64,000 nt of DNA, taken from contig JAQYWR010000034.1 in the NCBI GenBank assembly GCA_029379225.1, forward strand, positions 27,867 to 91,866. Reading direction: 5' to 3'. The position numbers were made by a program, and so were the translations under genes. The stretch's first letter is position 1; every line of letters starts with the position of its first letter. The stretch is from Nostoc sp. S4. Its GTDB lineage: Bacteria > Cyanobacteriota > Cyanobacteriia > Cyanobacteriales > Nostocaceae. The notes beneath the pieces were generated by a model that saw only the letters and a program-made list of their open reading frames with translations, was not told the origin of the DNA and did no database searches. Of this stretch, positions 1 to 7,630 are shown piece after piece.

Positions 1-259
1 GACACTGTTGCAGCCGATGTCGGGCGAGGGTAAGTGCCGAGCTTTCTACAGTCCCAGAAGCTTGGATACGTTTGCTTTCATTGCAAATCCGGTAAACTTC
101 AGTGGTAATTCGTCTTGCTACATCGTGGCAATTTTGTTCTGAAGCTTTAGTTGACTGCTGAAACTCCCTGGACAGGAGTTGAAAGATCGCCTCCACACCA
201 ATAGAATTTTCTCCCAGAATAGTTGCAGATGGAATAGTTGCGGTTGCGGCTGAATTCAT
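1..259 (-). CDS. hetZ: HetZ, heterocyst differentiation protein (N-terminal part, runs off the left edge)
   Basis: The minus strand is open for 86 codons from an ATG at 259 to the window edge, so only the N-terminus is present. The protein starts MNSAATATIPSATILGENSI and continues as an Arg/Gln-rich helical segment. I recognise this as the start of HetZ, a putative DNA-binding regulator that acts with HetR early in heterocyst commitment. Downstream neighbours on the same strand (sds, murI, two amidases) match the order near hetZ in Anabaena PCC 7120 as I remember it. A perfect 12-bp palindrome lies 27 nt upstream of the start. The identification rests on recalled sequence plus synteny, not on a domain search. 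Confidence 0.8.
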   Translation of the reverse strand, partial: MNSAATATIPSATILGENSIGVEAIFQLLSREFQQSTKASEQNCHDVARRITTEVYRICNESKRIQASGTVESSALTLARHRLQQC

Positions 260-285
260 AGTCTCGGTTTTCAAAAGACCCTAAC

Positions 286-297
286 GTATTTAAATAC
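286..297. promoter_or_regulatory. 12-bp perfect palindrome upstream of hetZ
   Basis: GTATTTAAATAC reads the same on both strands and sits 27 nt before the hetZ ATG, between hetZ and the divergent ORF. Its spacing (GTA-N6-TAC) is two bases short of an NtcA site. It could be an operator, but no known regulator consensus fits it exactly. Confidence 0.25.
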
Positions 298-464
298 AAC
301 CTGTACGACCGTGGGTGTTGGCTTTTTGGGTTTTGCGTATAAGCTAAACGCAGACCAATCCTACGTTGAAGATGTGCCTGATCTTATTATTCCCAAGTTT
401 TATGGGATTGTTCACAATTTGATAGATGTTATTGCCATTACCCAGGAGCCGTATACAAGTCATT

Positions 465-938
465 ATGGATTTACAAACACAAATTCAATTGCTGATTGAC
501 AATGCACCCCGCGATGGTATAACACCAAATCTGATTACAGCAATTGCTCCTGCCCTAAAAGCGATCGCTCAAAAATTACGTTGCTCCCAGTACTATATTC
601 TCCAAAGTTCGGAGGGCAACTGGGTTTTAACTACGTTGAGCAATCGTACTAATCCAGGATTGGAAAAGCAGGTGATTTACGCTTTTCCTACCATACAGGA
701 TGTCTCCCTAATTTCCACTGCTGGGCTTGACCCTCAAATGCTAACTAAAATTGTTCCGGTTACTCATATTTTGTTTCAATTGCTGGCATTAGAACCCGTA
801 GATAGTATCGTTTTTTTGGAAACGCCGGGTCAGACCACTCATACCTTTGAAGTCAGGCGAACTGACCTAGAAAAACTCATGCAACAACAGCTACGGCAGA
901 TGCGATCGCCTAAAGACATACCCCCTGATATTGCATAG
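465..938 (+). CDS. Conserved-looking hypothetical protein, divergent from hetZ
   Basis: This 157-residue ORF begins MDLQTQIQLLIDNAPRDGIT. I chose the ATG at 465 over an in-frame start at 426 because an AGGAG lies about 14 nt upstream and the extra 13 residues (LPLPRSR...) look untranslated. There is no signal peptide or membrane segment. The body alternates hydrophobic strands and helices, and the tail (EKLMQQQLRQMRSPKD) is charged and helical. A HIP1 octamer lies inside the coding region. I do not recognise a domain. It is divergent from hetZ, so the roughly 205-bp gap between them must hold both promoters or hetZ must be read from inside this gene. Confidence 0.6.
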   Translation: MDLQTQIQLLIDNAPRDGITPNLITAIAPALKAIAQKLRCSQYYILQSSEGNWVLTTLSNRTNPGLEKQVIYAFPTIQDVSLISTAGLDPQMLTKIVPVTHILFQLLALEPVDSIVFLETPGQTTHTFEVRRTDLEKLMQQQLRQMRSPKDIPPDIA

Positions 939-1105
939 AAGAGCTTTGGTTGTAAGATTTTTTCGATACAACCCAATCTCTATCTTGAAAGTTTATGAGC
1001 ACCAGAAATCGGCGCTCATAAATTTTGGAAAAATTTTCGATTTTTAATCTGTCTGAAAAAATTTGCTGAATTAGGAAATTATTTTTTTTACTATCGCTTT
1101 GTAAT

Positions 1106-1160
1106 ATCTAAAATTGATTAAAAAATAGTTAGCAGCGAACAATTCTCAATTTTTTTATTT
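1106..1160. repeat. Direct repeat, copy 1 (partner at 1266-1320)
   Basis: This copy shares ATCTAAAATTGAT, then ATAGTTAGCAGCGAACA and CTCAATTTTTT, with the partner 160 bp downstream. The two differ only by single-base indels in A or T runs. No ORF is associated with it. Confidence 0.85.
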
Positions 1161-1265
1161 ATTATTCGTAGATTAGATTACGCAACGAAACTCAACATTT
1201 GTGGGTTTGTTAGCTTCTCTCACAGGAAACCCAACCTACAGTTAGTATTTTCAAGTCTTTGCTAG

Positions 1266-1320
1266 ATCTAAAATTGATAAAAAATAGTTAGCAGCGAACA
1301 AATTCTCAATTTTTTATTTA
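1266..1320. repeat. Direct repeat, copy 2 (partner at 1106-1160)
   Basis: This is the second copy of the 55-bp AT-rich repeat. Near-identity suggests a recent local duplication or insertion of the same short element. Confidence 0.85.
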
Positions 1321-1710
1321 GTTTTGCTAAGCCAAAAATACCCCTTAAGAATAGGTGGCAGGTTTCACTTAAGTAGAACTTACGCAACTGAGACATCTAT
1401 TTTTCGTAATCCGGGTCAAGACCTATAGCCAAGACCCTGCGCGAATGAACTTTTTTAAATTTGGAATTTTTAACCATTTAATCTAAAATTCGTCTTGAAA
1501 ACTTCACAGACGCTTGTAAACTCGCTGCCGCTTTTCTACCAAACGCTGTACGAACGCTAACCGCAAAAGCCGCCGAGTCGTGACTTTTCGCTGTAGCAAG
1601 CCCTTCAGGTTCGGGGGGTCTCGACGGGAACCGCCTTTCCTTCGGAACGCTACACGAAGGCGTAGTGTCTCGTAGACAAGACTGCGACTCCCTCAGCACC
1701 TTGTATCTAT

Positions 1711-1800
1711 GGAGGAAACCTCCGCTCAACGCCAGCTGCTTTAAGTTAGGAAACGAAGATTCCGACGCAAGGCGCTGAGGTAGCACTGGCTCGACTTTTC
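1711..1800. repeat. Dispersed GC-richer repeat, copy A (related copy at 33597-33668)
   Basis: The core CCGCTCAACGCCA, then TTCCGACGCA, GGCGCTGAGGTAGCA and TGGCTCGA, recurs in the same order about 32 kb away at 33597-33668. This copy has an extra segment in the middle. Neighbouring sequence (1597-1680) holds further palindromic fragments. This looks like a Nostoc-type interspersed repeat. Confidence 0.8.
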
Positions 1801-1890
1801 GCTACCTCAAAGAGAGCTACGCTAACACCAAGCAACTGGCTCAACTTTTCGCAAAACTTAAAATCTAAAATTCTGTGACTGACAAACAAT

Positions 1891-2865
1891 TTAATAGAGC
1901 CGACTCAGTGCGTAGTCAGCTATGTTAATCAATGCCTGCTTGGACTCTGACGGTGGCAAAACTGCAAGATGTTCAATTGCCAATTTAGTATGATCGGCAG
2001 CTAATTCACGGGCTTGCTGTATACCTTGACTATCTTGAATCAGTGCTAATGCTTGCTCTAAATCCCCTTCTTGAGCAAATTGTCTTTCAATGAGCACTTC
2101 CAAGTATGGTTTTTCCCCCAAAGCAAATAAGACAGGCGCAGTCAGATGACCACTTTTGAGATCCGACCCCACTGGTTTACCCAAGGTATCTGTTGTACTA
2201 GTGAAATCTAAAATGTCATCGACAATTTGAAATGCTATACCAAGATGACGACCATAGCTATACAGATGCTCAACAGTTTCTCTGGAGACTTCGCTCAGTA
2301 AGCCAGCTGCTTTAGAACTGTTAGCGATTAACGAAGCTGTTTTGTAATAACTCTTTTGGAGGTAAGTTTCAATAGACAGACTAACACGAAAACGATTCAA
2401 TCCTTGTTGAATCTCCCCAGTAGCCAGATCCATAATGACTTCTGAAAGCAGCTTTACCACTTCCAAATTGTCTAAGTTTGCTAAATACCAAGAAGATTGG
2501 GCAAAAAGAAAGTCTCCTGCTAGTATGGCAATACGGTTACTTTTAAAGAAACTATGAACCGTGGCAACGCCTCGCCGCATATCTGATTCATCTACCACAT
2601 CGTCGTGTACTAAGCTTGCTGTGTGAATCATTTCAGTAATTTCAGCTAAGCGGCGATGACGCGGTGTAATTTCTCTATCTAACATTGTTGCCCGCGATAC
2701 TAACAGGACAATTGCTGGCCTGATACGCTTTCCCCCAGCTCCGAATAAATATTCGGCTGCTGCAAACAGAATGGGGTGGCGATTTCCAACTAGCTGTTTG
2801 AGGTTATCTGCTAGTTGTCGCAGGTCTGCTTCCACAGGGGTAAACAGGGAGGTGGCTGGGGTCAT
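1891..2865 (-). CDS. sds: Solanesyl/all-trans-polyprenyl diphosphate synthase
   Basis: This long-chain trans-prenyl transferase extends farnesyl- or geranylgeranyl-diphosphate with isopentenyl-diphosphate to make the plastoquinone side chain. Its 324 residues match the family length. The first Asp-rich motif (DDVVDESDMRRG, from residue 88) and the second (DDILD, residues 216-220) bind the Mg-diphosphates, and GGKRIRP at 44-50 is the IPP-binding loop. There is no signal peptide. The ATG at 2865 lacks a strong Shine-Dalgarno. It lies downstream of murI on the same strand but 1.4 kb away with a plus-strand ORF between, so it probably has its own promoter. The exact chain length cannot be read from the sequence. 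Confidence 0.93.
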   Translation of the reverse strand: MTPATSLFTPVEADLRQLADNLKQLVGNRHPILFAAAEYLFGAGGKRIRPAIVLLVSRATMLDREITPRHRRLAEITEMIHTASLVHDDVVDESDMRRGVATVHSFFKSNRIAILAGDFLFAQSSWYLANLDNLEVVKLLSEVIMDLATGEIQQGLNRFRVSLSIETYLQKSYYKTASLIANSSKAAGLLSEVSRETVEHLYSYGRHLGIAFQIVDDILDFTSTTDTLGKPVGSDLKSGHLTAPVLFALGEKPYLEVLIERQFAQEGDLEQALALIQDSQGIQQARELAADHTKLAIEHLAVLPPSESKQALINIADYALSRLY

Positions 2866-3995
2866 GGATGGGCGGACTCTGACTTAGGTTACGAAAGTTT
2901 ACATATCCTTTACTCATTTTAAGATAAGCCAGTGCCAGCGCAAAGTTTTCATTAGCTAATCCCATACTTAATAAGTCTATTGGTGAAAATATAGCTAATA
3001 CTGGCTTTATAAATAAGCAATTATGCTTAAAAGGAATATGACTTCTGAGAATATGAGAAGAGTGTTAGCCAAAGATCGTGTGACTGAGATATTGTAATAT
3101 GGTGTATTAATCTGTAAACAAAAGAAAAATAAGGGTTCAGCAGTGTCCATTCTACAAAAATTGGAATCAAACAACTAGTACAAGATGTCAGGGTATTTAC
3201 GCATGTTATTTTTATATCGTATCTAAAAACACAACAAAACATAATTAAGTAATATTGATTATTGACAATATTGACAAAATATTAGGTCAGATTCACTAGT
3301 CTCAGACTAATTTTTTCCGATTGAGTCTAGGTATTGAAAAAATTTAAAATTTAGCAGATGAGTGGGCTTAAAATTCAGGGCTGTTGTGTTACGCTAAAAT
3401 ATAGGAATTTTAAATTTTTAAAATACTCACACGCCAAAAGTTAAGTTACCTGGTAGGTGATTTTGCTTAATCGGAAGTTGTGTGTATAAAATAACTATTC
3501 GTTGGTAAGATTTAGGGGATAGCTCCCTTAATTTTTCTAACGATATGCAAAACTCCTAGTTGGGAGCTATGCGATATCCCTATGGGAAGCCTTTCGGGTG
3601 ACGCTCCTTCTCTGCGAGACGCTAAATAAACGTCGCTAACGGTAGGCTAACGTCAAGTAGGATTAAAGGTCTCCTTTATGCCCCTGTTGGCTCAAAGCTA
3701 CACGCCTTTAGCGCGCTTTGGGCGCAAGGGTTACTCCTTTGGCAGTAGTGTGAGCAAAAATAAGGCAGATCGAGTAGACCGCTGAGAATTGCAATATTAA
3801 GTTGTCTTTTGGCAACTTAACTTCTGTGGAATATATGGTCTGCAAAAAATTGCATTCATAAATTATTTGTCCGTAGAGAATCTTATTTCTCTAGGTAGAT
3901 TTACCATAGCAAACTATAGACATCAAAAATGTACTTAGTTGGCTGAAGTTCTACTAATTTCATGAAATTTTGTTGTTAAGGGTGCTGGTAGAACA
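2866..3995. other. Intergenic region with repeat patch and 9-bp inverted repeat
   Basis: No convincing gene is seen in this 1.1-kb AT-rich stretch; a 71-codon Cys/Phe-rich frame at 3027-3242 is not credible. At 3519-3527 and 3562-3570 lie the arms of a 9-bp inverted repeat (ATAGCTCCC/GGGAGCTAT). From 3575 to 3740 there is a patch of fragments such as GCCTTTCGGG and GCGAGACGCTAAA, typical of Nostoc dispersed palindromes. Confidence 0.6.
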
Positions 3996-4193
3996 ATGAT
4001 TTACGGAAGTGTACCTATGATGATTTTTATTTTAGCGTCTGGATATTTGTTCACAGTCTACCTGTTATTAGCACTAGCAAAGCGGACAGGTACAAAGACT
4101 GTTCCGACAGCTTTTGCTTCATCAGTTGAAGTAAAACACGAGCAGGAGATATCAGTAAGGACAAAAGTGACTCAAGCAGTCAATAGTCAATAA
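3996..4193 (+). CDS. Small single-pass membrane protein, unknown function
   Basis: This 65-residue ORF reads MIYGSVPMMIFILASGYLFT, then VYLLLALAKR, followed by a polar tail with Lys, Glu and Thr. One hydrophobic helix (about residues 8-29) with a positively charged following segment predicts an N-out/C-in single-span protein. An in-frame ATG at residue 8 or 9 could be the real start. It stands alone between repeat-rich DNA and the 3' end of murI, with which it converges. I do not recognise the family. Photosystem small subunits were considered, but the sequence fits none I know. Confidence 0.5.
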   Translation: MIYGSVPMMIFILASGYLFTVYLLLALAKRTGTKTVPTAFASSVEVKHEQEISVRTKVTQAVNSQ

Positions 4194-4199
4194 CCCATA

Positions 4200-4234
4200 G
4201 TCATTTGTCTTTGTTGTTTGTTGTTTGCAAATGA
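4200..4234. terminator. Possible bidirectional hairpin between the small membrane ORF and murI
   Basis: GTCATTTG and GCAAATGAC form an 8-bp stem around a T-rich loop in a spacer built of STRR heptamers. The two flanking genes converge here. Confidence 0.35.
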
Positions 4235-4268
4235 CTAATAACCAATGACTAGGGATAAATAAATTTTA

Positions 4269-5132
4269 TTAAAGTTGAGAAATAGGGATATCAGTAAAGC
4301 AAACCTCTTCAACCAGAGGAGTATAGCCTAGCCACTGGACTCCGGACTGGGAAAACTGTTGTGGACAACCACTAACGGCAAAGCGAGTTGGTAGTGGTAG
4401 GTAGGTATTTCTTAAGTTTAGTAAGTCTAGTTCTTGGGCACAAGCAGCGACAACATGGACAGCTGGGTCTACTAACTGGACTTGGGAGGGGAGGAGCGAT
4501 CGCAGCACTGGTGTCAGGTGAGGATAATGGGTACAGCCGTGGACTAAGGTGTCAATTTCCTGTTCTAATAAAGGCTCCAGGTAGCCTCTTGCTACTTGGG
4601 CTGTGTAAGGGTCGTGAATGCGGTTTTGCTCGATCAGTGGCACAAATTCCGGACATCCAACTTGCCAAACTTGGACATTAGGATTAATTTCGAGTATAGC
4701 GTGCTTATAAGCATTACTCTTAGCCGTTGCGGGAGTGGCAATTACACCGATGCGCTTTCCTTGCTGTACTGCTGCCCTTGCCCCTGGTAGGATCACTCCT
4801 AGTATAGGTATGCTAAATTCTTGACGCACAGTTTCTAATGCTAGGGCAGAACTGGTGTTACAAGCCATAATCACCATTTTTACCTGCTGCTGTTGTAACC
4901 AGGTGAGGATTTCACGCGTAAATTGTAAAATTTCTGCTTGTGAGCGAATTCCGTAAGGAAGCCGAGCTGTGTCCCCAAAGTAGACAACTGATTCATTAGG
5001 AAGTTGACGATATAGTTCTCGTAGTACCGTCAGTCCTCCCACACCACTATCAAAGATACCAATTGGGGCACGTTGGGGTTCTCGGTTGGAAAAATCGTCA
5101 AGATTTTCTTCAAAGATGGAAGATGAATACAC
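4269..5132 (-). CDS. murI: Glutamate racemase
   Basis: Interconverts L- and D-glutamate to supply D-Glu for peptidoglycan. The protein has 287 residues. The N-terminal signature GIFDSGVGGLTV (25-36) is followed by the two catalytic cysteines, in MACNTSSA (Cys91) and VHGCTHYPHL (Cys200), about 109 residues apart as usual. The start is a GTG at 5132; no in-frame ATG precedes the core and about 20 non-conserved residues come first, so the real start may be slightly downstream. It is 129 bp downstream of the amidase gene on the same strand and may be cotranscribed, which fits a shared cell-wall role. Confidence 0.95.
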   Translation of the reverse strand: MYSSSIFEENLDDFSNREPQRAPIGIFDSGVGGLTVLRELYRQLPNESVVYFGDTARLPYGIRSQAEILQFTREILTWLQQQQVKMVIMACNTSSALALETVRQEFSIPILGVILPGARAAVQQGKRIGVIATPATAKSNAYKHAILEINPNVQVWQVGCPEFVPLIEQNRIHDPYTAQVARGYLEPLLEQEIDTLVHGCTHYPHLTPVLRSLLPSQVQLVDPAVHVVAACAQELDLLNLRNTYLPLPTRFAVSGCPQQFSQSGVQWLGYTPLVEEVCFTDIPISQL

Positions 5133-5261
5133 AGGCAGATATTGATTGAGGTTTTTGGATATAAAATACAGAATTTAGCAGAGAATTTCCAAATTTACCA
5201 CTAAATTCTGATACGCAAAAAAATCTAAATATCACCTCTTAAATAACTAATTTGTACTATA

Positions 5262-7151
5262 TTACCTCTGTCGTAAGTATTTGAGGATGCCACTAGCGAT
5301 CGCTTCTGCCATCCGATTTTGATACTCTGGTGTTGCTAATCTGGGATTATCTTCTCGACCAGTCATATAACCTGTTTCGACTAAAATCGAGGGCATGGAG
5401 CTTTTCCGAAGAACGTAGAATCTGGCTTTGCGGGTTCCCCGGTCTTTCAAAGTACCAATGCTATTGAGTATGGTATTGCGAACTACTTCAGCCAGAGCAT
5501 AACCGCTGTCGTAATAATAGACTTCTAAGCCATTGACATCAGGGCGATTATCAACCGAATTAGCGTGAATGCTGACAAACAAAGTTGCGTTGACTCGCTC
5601 AGCAATATCTACCCGTCCCTGAAGTTCTACGAAAAAGTCAGCGTCCCGGGTTAGTACTGCTTGTACGCCATTTTGCTCTAAAATTGCTGCTACTTTTCTA
5701 CCAATAGGCAAAACTACATCCTTTTCTAATAGTCCGCCCAAACCAGGGGCGCCAGAGTCTTTACCACCGTGTCCTGGGTCAAGCACTACAAGCAATTTTC
5801 CTCTAGAAACCGAGGGGCGTGGCTGTGGCTGAGATATAGGACGAGGATTATCTGTGGGGCTGGGAAGTTGACCTTGGTTTGGTGATGGTAGAGGAGGTAA
5901 AACAATGGGCGGTGTAATGCTAGTAGAGCGTCGTAATTCTAAAGCCAAAAGCTGGTCGCCGACTTGGTTGAGTTCGCCAATTTGCACTCCGGCTGCTGGT
6001 TGCACCAAGACGGTAACAATGTTGGCCGCTTGTGGTTGCAGGCGAACGCGAAGGATAGGGCTATTATTATTAAAACTAGGTCCTTTAACTTTGGGAGCTA
6101 ATCGAGCATTGTTGATAGTGATGCGGAATAGCCCAGAGCTTCTATCCCAGCCTGCTGTAGCAGATAAGTTTTGATCCGCTCTAATTAGCAGTTGTGTGCC
6201 ATTACCAGCTAGTTCCACAGACTCAATAGTGGCAGGTGAATTGTTCGCAAGTGGGACGGGGCGTGGAGTATTATTGCTTGGTAACTGGGTAATACCACGA
6301 CTGGGCAGAACTATGAAACCACCAGCACTACTGGTAGTTGCTCGCCAGTCAGAACTATTTTTGTCCACCTGTAAGGTCATGCGAACAACAGACGGGCTAC
6401 TTTCTGGTTGGGAAAATCGGATACGGCTGACCCCGTAGCGATTAATCGGCAAATCTCGCTGCTCTAAATTTGGTGATAAAGTTGCGCCAGCGATGTCGAT
6501 GTTAATTTGCTGGCGATCGCTACTACGATTTACTTTAATCTGAGGATTACCACCACTGGTGGCGATGAAAAAGCCATCGCCTGTGATTCGTAAGTTTTCA
6601 ATTTGAGTAACTCTGGCGACCACTGTTCCGTTGTTAGATGGATTAGAGCCTGTGGTCACCACATTATAAATATTTCTCGGAGAGAGGGCTGGTGTAGATG
6701 TTCTCGGTGAAGTTTCTGTAGCTGTTTGTTGCCCTTGAGTATTTGTATAAGATATATTTTCTGCTTCTGGCGTCGGTAATTGCACTGTCCAGCGAGTGCC
6801 AGTTGTACCCACAAATTTTACTCGCTTGGGGTCTAAAGTATAACCAGAGGTCAATTCAACGACTATGCGCGTTGTTTGTTCGTCAAATTGCCCAATGCGG
6901 ATAGCGCGAATTGCACCACCAACTTGTTGGGTTAGCTCGGGACGCCCAAATGTCGTTCCTGGCAAATCAATTACCAAGCGAGTCGGATTAAAAATTAGTT
7001 GTGCTTGGGGTTGAACATCCCCCAAAGTATTAATTTCCAGTTTGTTTTGATTGACATCAAAACGCCAAGATTCTAGTCTCGCAGCCATTGCTGGCGACGA
7101 CAGCATGAAGATAGTTCCAATAGTACTGGGTAGTAACCAGTGTAATTTCAC
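5262..7151 (-). CDS. amiC2: N-acetylmuramoyl-L-alanine amidase with AMIN domains (AmiC2/HcwA type)
   Basis: This periplasmic zinc amidase cleaves the lactyl-amide bond between MurNAc and the stem peptide. In heterocystous cyanobacteria the AmiC proteins drill septal nanopores and are needed for differentiation. Its 629 residues comprise a signal peptide (LLPSTIGTIFMLSSPAMA), an AMIN domain (about 25-135), a second AMIN-like region (about 180-420), a Pro-rich linker (about 415-450) and an Amidase_3 domain (about 453-629). Likely zinc/catalytic residues are His461 (DPGHGG), Glu476, His529 (SIHANS) and Glu592 (LVETGYMTG). The start is GTG with AGGAG 9 nt upstream, shared with the paralogue. The symbol follows the Anabaena order, in which the copy next to murI is amiC2. 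Confidence 0.9.
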   Translation of the reverse strand: MKLHWLLPSTIGTIFMLSSPAMAARLESWRFDVNQNKLEINTLGDVQPQAQLIFNPTRLVIDLPGTTFGRPELTQQVGGAIRAIRIGQFDEQTTRIVVELTSGYTLDPKRVKFVGTTGTRWTVQLPTPEAENISYTNTQGQQTATETSPRTSTPALSPRNIYNVVTTGSNPSNNGTVVARVTQIENLRITGDGFFIATSGGNPQIKVNRSSDRQQINIDIAGATLSPNLEQRDLPINRYGVSRIRFSQPESSPSVVRMTLQVDKNSSDWRATTSSAGGFIVLPSRGITQLPSNNTPRPVPLANNSPATIESVELAGNGTQLLIRADQNLSATAGWDRSSGLFRITINNARLAPKVKGPSFNNNSPILRVRLQPQAANIVTVLVQPAAGVQIGELNQVGDQLLALELRRSTSITPPIVLPPLPSPNQGQLPSPTDNPRPISQPQPRPSVSRGKLLVVLDPGHGGKDSGAPGLGGLLEKDVVLPIGRKVAAILEQNGVQAVLTRDADFFVELQGRVDIAERVNATLFVSIHANSVDNRPDVNGLEVYYYDSGYALAEVVRNTILNSIGTLKDRGTRKARFYVLRKSSMPSILVETGYMTGREDNPRLATPEYQNRMAEAIASGILKYLRQR

Positions 7152-7630
7152 AGTCGTTTCTCCTGATTCACGTTCATGGGAGCCGTCAAGATCTCAACAT
7201 ATTGGCAAATCCTCACACCGTCACCGCGCACACTTGAGTTTTGCGCTGCGATCTAGACACAGCTAATGGCGTAAAATATAGCACGCTCCTCTGATTTTGC
7301 CATGCCATTAGCCTATATAAATTAGACCTCCAAAGCATCAGATGACAATAACAAACAACCTACTCTTGTCCCGCCGCAAGAATACCTAAATTTTTTAGGT
7401 AAACCCTGACGCTTGCTAGCAGTTAGCCTCTAGCAGGAGAAGAAATAAGTAATTTCTTAGTGGCAAGAGAGTAATTTAGAATTATGAAACTTGGAAGTTT
7501 AATACTTTGATGACTCCAACTGAGGCAAATTTGTTCTCAGCATTAGTAATAACTCATGAGAATCACTATTAAATTGTATAAATTTAGTAATCATTTAAAT
7601 GTATTTACCCAACAAATTAGACCAAATTAC
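7152..7630. other. Spacer between the two amidase genes
   Basis: The 479 bp hold no gene. The first 25 bp next to amiC2 resemble the leader of amiC1 (AGGAGAAA then ACT before GTG). The rest is AT-rich without an obvious terminator, so cotranscription or a separate amiC2 promoter are both possible. Confidence 0.5.

Larger units (their letters stand above)
939..1890. other. Repeat-rich intergenic region between the 465-938 ORF and sds
   Basis: This 950-bp stretch carries no convincing gene. It holds a 55-bp direct repeat (1106-1160 and 1266-1320), a degenerate dispersed repeat of the AACCCAACCTACA type near 1195-1243, and from about 1480 a patch of GC-richer fragments full of short inverted repeats. 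An open frame of 102 codons crosses that patch on the minus strand, but its composition follows the repeats. Confidence 0.7.

Noticed and set aside
260..464. HetR-type inverted repeat upstream of hetZ
   Set aside because: I searched by eye for the GAGGGGTC/GACCCCTC-like palindrome and found only the half-like AGGGTC near 275-282.
311..499. 62-codon plus-strand frame in the hetZ upstream region
   Set aside because: It overlaps the better-supported ORF at 465-938 in another frame and has no features of a gene.
1478..1786. 102-codon minus-strand open frame
   Set aside because: It runs entirely through dispersed repeat fragments, has no ribosome site and its composition (Ser/Arg/Pro-rich) mirrors the repeats.
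3027..3242. 71-codon minus-strand frame
   Set aside because: Cys/Phe/Ser-rich low-quality sequence with no ribosome site or neighbours to support it.
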